DNA of 64,000 bases, taken from Candidatus Zipacnadia bacterium (GTDB taxonomy: Bacteria > Armatimonadota > Zipacnadia > Zipacnadales > UBA5352). Positions 1 through 8,143 of the stretch are shown one piece after another. The stretch is taken from the NCBI GenBank assembly GCA_029820295.1, contig JALGVA010000004.1:1-64000 (forward strand). The letters run 5' to 3'. The stretch's first letter is position 1, and each line of letters begins with the position of its first letter. Both the position numbers and the translations under genes were made by a program. The notes below the pieces were generated by a model. That model was not told where the DNA came from. It did not search any database and saw only the letters and a program-made list of their open reading frames with translations.

Positions 1-179
1 AGCAGCTCGCGCAGCTTGGCGCGCACCCGCTCGCGCCAGCGCGGGAACTCGTCCGCGGGCATCTCCGGGTCAAAGGCCAGCGGCTGCTCGAGCGCCTTCA
101 GCGACGCATGGATGAACCCCGCGGTGGTCTCGAAGCGACCGTCTTCGCGCCCGGACACGAACTGCTTCCTCTCGGCCAT
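1..179 (-). CDS. N-terminus of a protein truncated by the window edge; possibly an alpha/beta-hydrolase (acetyl-xylan-esterase-like)
   Basis: Reverse-strand reading gives MAERKQFVSGREDGRFETTAGFIHASLKALEQPLAFDPEMPADEFPRWRERVRAKLRELL..., open to the edge, with GGAGGGA RBS before the ATG. Family is a guess from the N-terminal style. Confidence 0.5.
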   Translation of the reverse strand, partial: MAERKQFVSGREDGRFETTAGFIHASLKALEQPLAFDPEMPADEFPRWRERVRAKLREL

Positions 180-298
180 GACGCTCCCTCCTCGCGCCGA
201 CCTTCCACGCGTTCGTCCCTGCACCTCTGCCCGGGCAGGTGCTCGCGGCGCAGACGGACAATATCCCGGCGACATCGACGACGAGGGAGGCGTTTGAC

Positions 299-1690
299 AT
301 GCGCAGTCTGCTGATGGGAGGCATCATCCTGATGAGTGCCGTTTCCGGGTGGGCGCAGCTTGACGTGGCCGCCCTGGCCGAGGCGTACAGGGCGTATGAC
401 CTCGAGCGCAACGAGGGATTGGGCCACTCCGACAAGCCCGACTCGGGGTCGCTGGGATGGGGCGAGGGTGCAATCATCCAGGACTATGCCGACCTGTGGG
501 AGGTGACCGGCGACACCTACTGGCTGGAGAAGATAGCCGATCACTTCCGCCGGATCATGGCCAACGCCTCCGACCCCGACGGCGACGGCTACCTGAGCTG
601 GCAGACCAGCACGTATTCGACCGCGGTCGCCTACGCCGAGCGCCTGCTCAACGTCTCCGACGCGCAGATCGAGCCGGCCTTTCAGAAGAACACGCGCAGC
701 GGCGAGTTCCAGCAATGCACCGGGCACACCTACCTCATCGAGTTCCACGACAGCGCGGACGTCTTTCGCGTGACCGACTGGGACACGCGCGAGGTGATCG
801 CCGACGGGCTGGCCTACGAGAGCGGCGCCGCCATCACTGTGATCGAGCCCTTCCGGTTCACCATCAGCGGCGAGACCCACCAGGGCGATCGCTTCATGGT
901 GCGCACCAGTGCGCCCGAGCCCATCGAGTACACCGTGCACCAGGGCATGTTCATCTACCCGGTGGCGCTGTTCATCGAGGCGGTGAAGAGCACGCCCGAG
1001 CTGCAGGCGCAGTTCGGCGCCGACGCCGACGAGTTCCTGGCCTTCATCAATCGACACGTGTTCGAGAAGAACGAGCGCGACTGGCTGGACCTGGGCGAAC
1101 TGGGCGGCGCCTACCGCTTCGAGCCCAAGATCACCGACCGCTTCCCCAACCGCGTGATGCCGCACAACCAGTACGGGGCGCTGGCGCGGGCGTGGCTGGT
1201 GCTGGCGGACGTTGAGGGCGCGCATCCGCTCATCGCGCAGCGCGCCGAGCAGATGGTGCGCCTCTTCCGCAACTACCTGGTGCTCGACGAGGAGCACGAC
1301 GCGTGGGCCTGGCGCTACTGGGACTGGATCGCCTTCGGCGAGCCGGGCTCATCAAGCTGGGAGGACACCAGCCATGGGCACATCGACGTGAGTCTGGCGA
1401 TCGAGGCGGCGCGCCGGGGCGTAGTGTTCACCGACGAGGATATGGCGCGCATGGCCAACACCTGGCTGGCGGTCATGTGGAACGGCGACACGCAGGCGCC
1501 GTTGATGGCCGCGCGCGTGGCCGACAGCGAGGACTTCAAGCACTCGCCGGTGATGCGCGACTGGAGCGCGCTGTCGCAATGGGACCGGCGGGCCTACGAG
1601 CTGGCCCTGACCGCCTATCAGGCCGCGGGCACGCCCGCGGCCTCGGCGCCGGTCATGCTGCTGAGCGCGAAGCGGGCGGGGGCGCTGTAG
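299..1690 (+). CDS. Secreted (alpha/alpha)-barrel carbohydrate-active-like protein (D-glucuronyl C5-epimerase/alginate-lyase-like fold)
   Basis: ATG at 299 is followed by signal peptide MRSLLMGGIILMSAVSGWAQ; body has repeated alpha-helical toroid patterns (GWGEGAIIQDYADLWEVTGD, DTSHGHIDVSLAIEAARRG). Confidence 0.6.
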   Translation: MRSLLMGGIILMSAVSGWAQLDVAALAEAYRAYDLERNEGLGHSDKPDSGSLGWGEGAIIQDYADLWEVTGDTYWLEKIADHFRRIMANASDPDGDGYLSWQTSTYSTAVAYAERLLNVSDAQIEPAFQKNTRSGEFQQCTGHTYLIEFHDSADVFRVTDWDTREVIADGLAYESGAAITVIEPFRFTISGETHQGDRFMVRTSAPEPIEYTVHQGMFIYPVALFIEAVKSTPELQAQFGADADEFLAFINRHVFEKNERDWLDLGELGGAYRFEPKITDRFPNRVMPHNQYGALARAWLVLADVEGAHPLIAQRAEQMVRLFRNYLVLDEEHDAWAWRYWDWIAFGEPGSSSWEDTSHGHIDVSLAIEAARRGVVFTDEDMARMANTWLAVMWNGDTQAPLMAARVADSEDFKHSPVMRDWSALSQWDRRAYELALTAYQAAGTPAASAPVMLLSAKRAGAL

Positions 1691-1758
1691 GCGGGGCGCT
1701 CCGCTCAGGTCGGCTGGCTCGCGCCCGATTTCCCGGACTTCCGCGAGGAGTGAGGCGC

Positions 1759-4700
1759 TCAGCGGCGCAGAATGGTCGCGCAGGGCGTCACCGTCACCGT
1801 GTCGAGGGCCGGGCGCAGGCGTGTGAGCAGCAGATCGTCGCCCGGCCGGACGACGGACACGTCGCCATCGACCGCGATGGTAGGCAGGCCCGGGCCGAGG
1901 CGTTTGCCGAAGCTGTCGGTGGCGAACAGGCTACCGATCGCGCCCATGCGGCCGACGAGTTCCGGCCCGTCCGCCCCGCGGCGGTAGACCATGAAGCCGA
2001 GGTCGCCCGAGTCGCCGCCGACGCGCCAGGGATGGGCCGGGCGCGGCTGCACCAGCAGACGGTCGCCCTCGACGCCGGTGGCGCGCACGGTGTTGAGCGC
2101 CAGGTGCGGGGTGTACTTCAGGTCGATGCGCACAAGGCCGTCGGGCTGAGCGGACACGCGCCGGATCGTGCACGTCGAGACCCCATGCTCGTGGCGGATC
2201 ATCCCCCATCGCCCGTCGAGTGAGCCGTCCTGCGGCCAGGCCGCCTCGGGGTCAACCAGCAGGAAGTCCTCGTCATCGTCGAAGGCGACCAGCCGGCCGG
2301 TCGGCGCCGCGGGCGCGCTCAGGGAGAACTCGCCCAGCCGCACCTGCCCGGTACCGATGATGCTGGCGCGCGCCACCTCGCCACCGGCCAGCGTCAGCGC
2401 CGCGAAGCTTGCGTCGAAGGCCAGCGCACCATCGGGCGTCGCGCAGGTCACCGTGGCATCGCTCTCCCAGCTCCGCGACAGCAGATAGTCGACCTCGGCG
2501 CCGCGATTCACGCGCACCGCCACGATGCCCGCGGGCGCCTCCAGCCGCTCGACTGAGCGGACCATCGGCTCCCCGGCCACGATCTCGTGCACCGCCACGA
2601 ACTCGTCGATGCCCGCCCGGTTGGCGCGCCGCGCGCACAGCACCGGCAGGCGCGCGCTCAGGTCGCGGTTGTCGGTGTAGCGCTGGCCGGGCGCGATGGT
2701 GGCGACCACCTCGGTCGGCCCCCCCGCGAGCATCGTGCAGCGGAAGGCCAGGTCCTCGCGCACGCGCTCCTCGCCGCTGTCGAAGGTGCGCAGCGGCGCC
2801 CAGGTGGCCCGCCACCCGGCCACGGTCGAGCCGTGGCGCACCTCGCGCATGTGCCGCCACGCCACCGAGCCGCTGCCGCCGGGCAGGCCCCAGCGGTCGG
2901 CGAGCGTCACGTTCGGGTCGAGCGCCTCGAGCGCGCAGCCATCGACCGCGAGCGCCTCGCCGTCGGCGTGCAGATACCACTCGTGCCACGCGCCCCCGCG
3001 CACGCGCATGATGTCCAGCACGTAGGAGGCATCATCGCCGCACGCGATCTGCGCCACCGTGCGCCCGTAGGCGCCGCCCTGGCCCAGCTCCGCCAGGTTG
3101 ATCGGGAGCTGCTCGGCGACCTCGGCGACCTGTAGCCAGCCCTCGTCTACCATCACGCCCGTGGGGTCGCCACGCAGCAGGTGCGTGACGTCGTGCGACC
3201 CACTCTCATCGCGCACCACACAGCAGTTGTGCGACGGGCATCGCTTGATCCACTCGCGCGTGAGCCGATGCATCGCCCCGAGGTAGCCGAGGTCGGTCAG
3301 CACCTCCTGCCCACGCGCGTACCACAGCAGCGTCATCGGCGGGTAGTGCCAGTGGCCGACCGGCCAGGTGTAGTCCAGCGCCAGGACGTCGGCGCTCGCG
3401 CCGCGCGCCATGCGGAAGACGATCTTGCGGTTGTTGTGCAGCAGGTAGGAGGGGAAGCCGGCCGGGTCGCGCATGGTGACCGTCTCGGCGCCGGGGTCGC
3501 CGGTCACCTCGAACAATCCGGCGCAGTCCTCCGGCAGCGACGCGCCCGCGCGCACGCACTGCTGGACGTAGGCCGTGGCGGGACGCGCCGCCGCGTGCGA
3601 GTCCTCCCACGCGATCTGGTGACCGTTGGGCAGGCAGCTCAGCGCGGCCTTGGCGTTCGAGTCGCACAGCTCCTGCGCGCGGTAGAGGTCGAGCCCGCCG
3701 ACGCGGCTGCTGAACCACGGGTGGTCCTCGGGCACCACCTGCGCCCCGCGCGCGTAGTCGATCAGGTTGCTGACCGTGCTCCAGGTCACGTTCGTGTATG
3801 CCGGCGAGCCCTCCCAGCTTAGCCCGTCGCCGTAGACGGAGTTGCGCAGGTAGTAGCGGTAGTTGTCGAGCACCGCCTGTACGATGCGCTCGTCGCCGAG
3901 GAGCTGGCCCAGGCGGAACTGGCTGACCATCAGCCGCCCGTCGAGGTTGTGGTAGCCGAGCATGGCGTAGGGCCGCACGTGATAGTCGAGCTTGCCGAAC
4001 TTGAGCGGCTGCTCGCCACCCGCGGCCGCCAGCCGCTCGGCGTCGTCCGAGTGTGCGGTCAGCAGGCACTCGGTGGCGCGCACCAGCCCGCCGGCCTGAT
4101 CGGCCTGCGTATAGCTGTCGCGCACCAGCGCGAAGCCGCGTAGCCAGCCGTCGGCGTAGGCGTCGCCGAACTGCGAGCCGTCGCAGTAGATGTCGGCATT
4201 GCCTGCCGACGCAGGGTGCTGCTCGTTGCCGGTGATGCCGTCCTCCAGCGTGTAGGGCAGGTATCCCATGAACTCCCGCGGGTCCGTGTCGCCGTAGGCC
4301 GCCGCGAGCATCGCCCGGTAGGTCTCCTCGCCGCCGACGATGGCCGCAAGGTAGCCGTCACCGAGGTGCGCGCGCGCCAGAGTCAGCAGACCGATGCGCA
4401 CCGCGTACGCGAAGTCATGGGCCCGGGCCGCGCGCGGGTCATCGGTGGGCAGCACGTTGGCGCAGACCTGCCAGGCCTCGCCGAGGGTCGGCAGCACGGT
4501 CTTCGCGATGCGCAGATTGGCCATGTGGTGCCACTTGCCGCGGAAGAAGAAGGCATAGCCGGCGCTGGAGTAGCCGTGGGTCTGGCCGTCCCAGTGGTCG
4601 CCGGGGATGCCCGGATGCTCGCGCGCCCACTCCGGCCCGTGAGTGCGCCGCCAGACCTCGTCGGTGGGGTAGCAGCCGGCGCCGTCGTCGGGGTAGTCGG

Positions 4701-5121
4701 GGTTCGGGTAGTAGGGGTACTCGCGGCCCTCCTCCTCGCACAGCGGGCAGTAGAGGCGGAAGGGCTCGTCAAGCGACCAGCGCCATGACACGTCGCTGAA
4801 GTCCTGGCAGCGCTCGGGGTGGATCGGGCAGGCGGTGGTCCACATGCCGATGGGCGTGACCGGCAACACGCGGTCGAGCCACCACTGCGCCCCGATCGGG
4901 CCGAGGGCATCGGCCCGATCGACGGTGCTGTCGGCGATGGCGATGGCGCGCTCGTCGCCGGCGGCGTAGCGCTCGCGCAGCTCCTCGACCGGCACGCCCT
5001 GTACCAGCGGGTGCATGACCGCCGGCAGCTCGATGAACTCGTGCTCGATGGCGTGGCCGCTGCTCGCGCTCATGATGCTCGCGGCGCCGATTGCCACCAT
5101 CACGCCCACCAGGCGCCTCAT
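1759..5121 (-). CDS. Large secreted heparinase II/III-like polysaccharide lyase family protein (1120 aa)
   Basis: Signal peptide MRRLVGVMVAIGAASIMSASSGHA at 5121 with GGAGGGA RBS; helical toroid N-half and beta-rich C-half. The track's upstream extension to 5661 is non-coding. Confidence 0.6.
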   Translation of the reverse strand: MRRLVGVMVAIGAASIMSASSGHAIEHEFIELPAVMHPLVQGVPVEELRERYAAGDERAIAIADSTVDRADALGPIGAQWWLDRVLPVTPIGMWTTACPIHPERCQDFSDVSWRWSLDEPFRLYCPLCEEEGREYPYYPNPDYPDDGAGCYPTDEVWRRTHGPEWAREHPGIPGDHWDGQTHGYSSAGYAFFFRGKWHHMANLRIAKTVLPTLGEAWQVCANVLPTDDPRAARAHDFAYAVRIGLLTLARAHLGDGYLAAIVGGEETYRAMLAAAYGDTDPREFMGYLPYTLEDGITGNEQHPASAGNADIYCDGSQFGDAYADGWLRGFALVRDSYTQADQAGGLVRATECLLTAHSDDAERLAAAGGEQPLKFGKLDYHVRPYAMLGYHNLDGRLMVSQFRLGQLLGDERIVQAVLDNYRYYLRNSVYGDGLSWEGSPAYTNVTWSTVSNLIDYARGAQVVPEDHPWFSSRVGGLDLYRAQELCDSNAKAALSCLPNGHQIAWEDSHAAARPATAYVQQCVRAGASLPEDCAGLFEVTGDPGAETVTMRDPAGFPSYLLHNNRKIVFRMARGASADVLALDYTWPVGHWHYPPMTLLWYARGQEVLTDLGYLGAMHRLTREWIKRCPSHNCCVVRDESGSHDVTHLLRGDPTGVMVDEGWLQVAEVAEQLPINLAELGQGGAYGRTVAQIACGDDASYVLDIMRVRGGAWHEWYLHADGEALAVDGCALEALDPNVTLADRWGLPGGSGSVAWRHMREVRHGSTVAGWRATWAPLRTFDSGEERVREDLAFRCTMLAGGPTEVVATIAPGQRYTDNRDLSARLPVLCARRANRAGIDEFVAVHEIVAGEPMVRSVERLEAPAGIVAVRVNRGAEVDYLLSRSWESDATVTCATPDGALAFDASFAALTLAGGEVARASIIGTGQVRLGEFSLSAPAAPTGRLVAFDDDEDFLLVDPEAAWPQDGSLDGRWGMIRHEHGVSTCTIRRVSAQPDGLVRIDLKYTPHLALNTVRATGVEGDRLLVQPRPAHPWRVGGDSGDLGFMVYRRGADGPELVGRMGAIGSLFATDSFGKRLGPGLPTIAVDGDVSVVRPGDDLLLTRLRPALDTVTVTPCATILRR

Positions 5122-5366
5122 GCTCTCCCTCCGCCTCGGGATGCCGACGTCGTCAGGAGGGGCGGCGTTCCCACGCCGCCCGGTCGTTGCCGTGTCGTTG
5201 TGGAGGGGCGGAGCTCCGGCAGACGGCAGGCGTCTGGCCCGCCCGGCCCCTGTCGCGTTGGACGGAACGGTCGCCGGCACGCCACGCCGGTCCCGCCCGT
5301 GAGCGGGACGCCGCGCAACTGCGACAACATCCGCCGACAGGAATGTCGGCGGCACGGAAGAGCGCG

Positions 5367-6650
5367 CTACCCCCGCGCGCTCAGCACCTCCGCCTCGTAG
5401 CGGCGCACCTCCGCCAGCCACGCCAGGCCGCCCGGCACCTCCGCGCGCGCACACAGCTCGTCCCACACCGCGCCGAAGGGCAGCTCCGCGCGCACCTCCT
5501 CCACCGCCAGCTTGCCCGCGCCGTCGCCCGCCTGCTCGGCGCTCTGCGCGGCCTCGACCGGCGCCAGCAGCGCCCACAGCAACGCCTTGCGCACCGAGCG
5601 CAGGCCGATGGTCCACGCCGCGATGCGGTTGATGCTCGCGTCGAAGAAGTCCGTTGCCCACAGCACATCGCGCGCCCTGCCCGAGCGCACGACCTCGTCG
5701 GCGACCGCGCGCAGCTCGTCATTGAAGCGCGTCACGTGGTCGCTGTCCCAGCGCACCCCGCGGCTGGCGTGGATCAGCACCGGCCGCACGAACAGCAGCG
5801 CCGCCGAGATCTTGTCGGCGATGCCCTCGGTCGGGTGGTAGTGCCCCATGTCGAAGCACACGCCGCAGCCGCGCGCCGCCGCGTAGAGCAGGCAGAACTC
5901 GTGCGAGCCCACGGTGTAGTCCTCCACGCCGATGCCGAACAGCTTGCTCTCGACCGTGTCGATGACCCTGGCCTTGCGCGTCTCCAGCACCGTGTCCAGC
6001 GCCTTCACGAGTCGCCGGCGCGGGCCGATGCGGTCGGCGGTCGCGTCCTTGCGCCCGTCGGGGATCCAGATGTTGCACACGCACGGCCCCAGCTTCTTCG
6101 CCATCGCTCGCGCGATCTCCCGGGAGGCGATGCAGTGGCGGACCCAGAACTCGCGCACCGCCCTGCGCGGGCTGCTGAGCGTCAGGCCATCGACCACCAT
6201 CGGGTGCGCGAAGCAGCTCGGGTTGAAGTCCATGCCCCAGTCGTTGTCGGCGCACCAGTCGATCCAGGTCGCGAAGTGCTCGGGGGCCAGCTCGTCGCGG
6301 TCCACGCGCTCGCCGCCGGTCTCGGCGTACATGGCGTGCAGGTTGAAGCGCAGCGTGCCCGGTATCAGGCTCGCGGCCATCTCGAAGTCCCGGCGGATCT
6401 CGTCGCCGGTGCGCGCCCGCCCGGGGTAGTTGCCGGTCGCCTGGATGCCGCCGCCGTCGAGGGCACCGTCGAGCGCCTCGAGGCCCACCACGTCATCGGC
6501 CTGCCAGCAGTGCGCCGAGATGGGCGTGTCCAGCGCCGCCCCGATCGCCGCCTCGGCATCGACGCCGACGGCCGCGTAGACCTCGCGCGCCTCCTCGTAG
6601 CACAGCCGCTTGCGCTGCCCCTGGCCCTCCAGCAGATCGTCAAGCTTCAT
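5367..6650 (-). CDS. rhaA: L-rhamnose isomerase
   Basis: HCWQADDVVGLE, GGIQATGNYPG, LDFNPSCFAHP-like (MDFNPSCFAHP), VESKLFGIGVEDYTVGSHEF, RGVRWDSDHV, FFDASINRIAAW match RhaA closely. Confidence 0.95.
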   Translation of the reverse strand: MKLDDLLEGQGQRKRLCYEEAREVYAAVGVDAEAAIGAALDTPISAHCWQADDVVGLEALDGALDGGGIQATGNYPGRARTGDEIRRDFEMAASLIPGTLRFNLHAMYAETGGERVDRDELAPEHFATWIDWCADNDWGMDFNPSCFAHPMVVDGLTLSSPRRAVREFWVRHCIASREIARAMAKKLGPCVCNIWIPDGRKDATADRIGPRRRLVKALDTVLETRKARVIDTVESKLFGIGVEDYTVGSHEFCLLYAAARGCGVCFDMGHYHPTEGIADKISAALLFVRPVLIHASRGVRWDSDHVTRFNDELRAVADEVVRSGRARDVLWATDFFDASINRIAAWTIGLRSVRKALLWALLAPVEAAQSAEQAGDGAGKLAVEEVRAELPFGAVWDELCARAEVPGGLAWLAEVRRYEAEVLSARG

Positions 6651-6743
6651 CGCCGACCACCTCACATGCGGTTGAGTTGACGCGCGCCAGTTCGCCGCGC
6701 GCGCACCGAGGGCCTTCGGGGGAACGGCGGGCAATCGGCAATC

Positions 6744-6767
6744 GGGGATGGGGGATGGGGGATGGGG
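6744..6767 (+). other. Predicted G-quadruplex tract GGGG-AT-GGGGG-AT-GGGGG-AT-GGGG
   Basis: Read directly: four G-tracts of 4-5 G with 2-nt AT loops in the rhaA upstream intergenic region. Confidence 0.75.
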
Positions 6768-6902
6768 AACTGGCAACGGCAACGGCATGTGCGCGGTCGA
6801 TGCGCCGTTGACCGCAGGACAGGGTTCTCCCGCCAGCGGGCGAGATCAATGCCGCTGAAGATGCCGTTCGCGGTTTGCTGGTAGCTGGCCGCTGACCGCC
6901 GC

Positions 6903-8051
6903 CTACGTCCACACGCCCGGGATGGTATAGCCGCACTTCACGCACTTGCTGGTCTGCAGGTCGAGGCCCTTGTTGGTCACCCGGAAGCCCACGCGCTCGA
7001 TCACCTTCATCCAGCACTTGGGGCAGTAGGTCGACTCCGCCGGGTCGCCGCCCATGTTGCCCAGGTACACGTAGGTGAGGCCCGAGTCAAGCGCCACTCT
7101 GCGCACGCGCAGCAGCGTCTCGCGGGGCGTCGGGTCGATGGAGCGGAAGCGGTACTTGGGGAAGAAGCGCGACATGTGCAGCGGGATGTCGGCGCCGCAG
7201 TTAGCGATGATCCACTCGGCCATCTGGCGCACCATCGCGTCGTCGTCGTTGTAGCCGGGCACCACCAGGTTGGTCAACTCCAGCCACACATTCGTGGCCG
7301 CGACGGTGCGGATGGTCGCGAGCATGGTGTCGATCTCGGCGGTGGTGATCTCCCGGTAGACGTCCGGGTCGGCGGCCTTGAAGTCGATGTTGATCGCGTC
7401 CGCGACCGAGCACAGCGCCTGGATGGCCTCGGTGTTGCCGTAGCCACCGGTCTTGATCGCGACCTGCAGGCCCTGCTCGCGCGCGTAGGTCGCGGTGTCC
7501 ATCACGTACTCGATGGCGGTGATGGGCTCGGAGTAGGTGAAGGTGATGCTGCGCCCGTTCAGCGCCACCACCTGATCCACGAGGTCGCGCGGGGGCAGGT
7601 TCTTGTTGTCGGTCTGATCGGGCGTGGAGCGCGCGAACTCCCAGTTCTGACAGTAGCCGCAGTCGAGGTTGCAGCCGGCGGTACCCAGCGCCAGGGTCTG
7701 GGTGGCGGGCAGGAAGTGGAAGAACGGCCCCTTCTCCATCGCCTCGGCGCGCACCAGCGCGGGCCTGCCGTAGACCTGGGTGATGAGCCGGCCGTTGACG
7801 TTGAGGCGGTTGCCGCAAAAGCCGCGTTCGCCGTGCGCGAGCAGGCAGGCGCGCGGGCAGATGCCGCACTGCACGCGCCCGCCGTCGAGCGCCTCCCAGT
7901 AGCGCGCGGGCTCGCTGGCGACGTCGCCCACGGTGCGGTGCACGCCGCTCAGGCTGCTGAGCAGCCCCTCAGCGCCCGGCAGCACCGCCGCGAAGGCGCC
8001 GGCCCGCGCGCACACTCCCAGGAACTCCCGCCGGCCCAGTCTGTCGCTCAT
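6903..8051 (-). CDS. amrS: AmmeMemoRadiSam-type radical SAM protein (AmrS-like)
   Basis: CGICPRAC, GCNLDCGYCQNWE (CxxxCxxC), FTYSEPITAIEY, IDFKAADPDVYREI, MSRFFPKYRF; N-terminal twin-Arg-like leader RREFLGVCARAG. Confidence 0.85.
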   Translation of the reverse strand: MSDRLGRREFLGVCARAGAFAAVLPGAEGLLSSLSGVHRTVGDVASEPARYWEALDGGRVQCGICPRACLLAHGERGFCGNRLNVNGRLITQVYGRPALVRAEAMEKGPFFHFLPATQTLALGTAGCNLDCGYCQNWEFARSTPDQTDNKNLPPRDLVDQVVALNGRSITFTYSEPITAIEYVMDTATYAREQGLQVAIKTGGYGNTEAIQALCSVADAINIDFKAADPDVYREITTAEIDTMLATIRTVAATNVWLELTNLVVPGYNDDDAMVRQMAEWIIANCGADIPLHMSRFFPKYRFRSIDPTPRETLLRVRRVALDSGLTYVYLGNMGGDPAESTYCPKCWMKVIERVGFRVTNKGLDLQTSKCVKCGYTIPGVWT

Positions 8052-8143
8052 CGCTCACCACCTTGCCGCGCCGCACACGCGGTCACGGGCAGGCAACGGT
8101 CGCCCGCCCGGCATGGTATCGCCTTCGCCGCCGGATGTCCGGG

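Noticed and set aside
5122-5661. N-terminal extension of the heparinase-like ORF back to 5661
   Set aside because: Overlaps the end of rhaA and a repeat element; a signal peptide with RBS starts at 5121.
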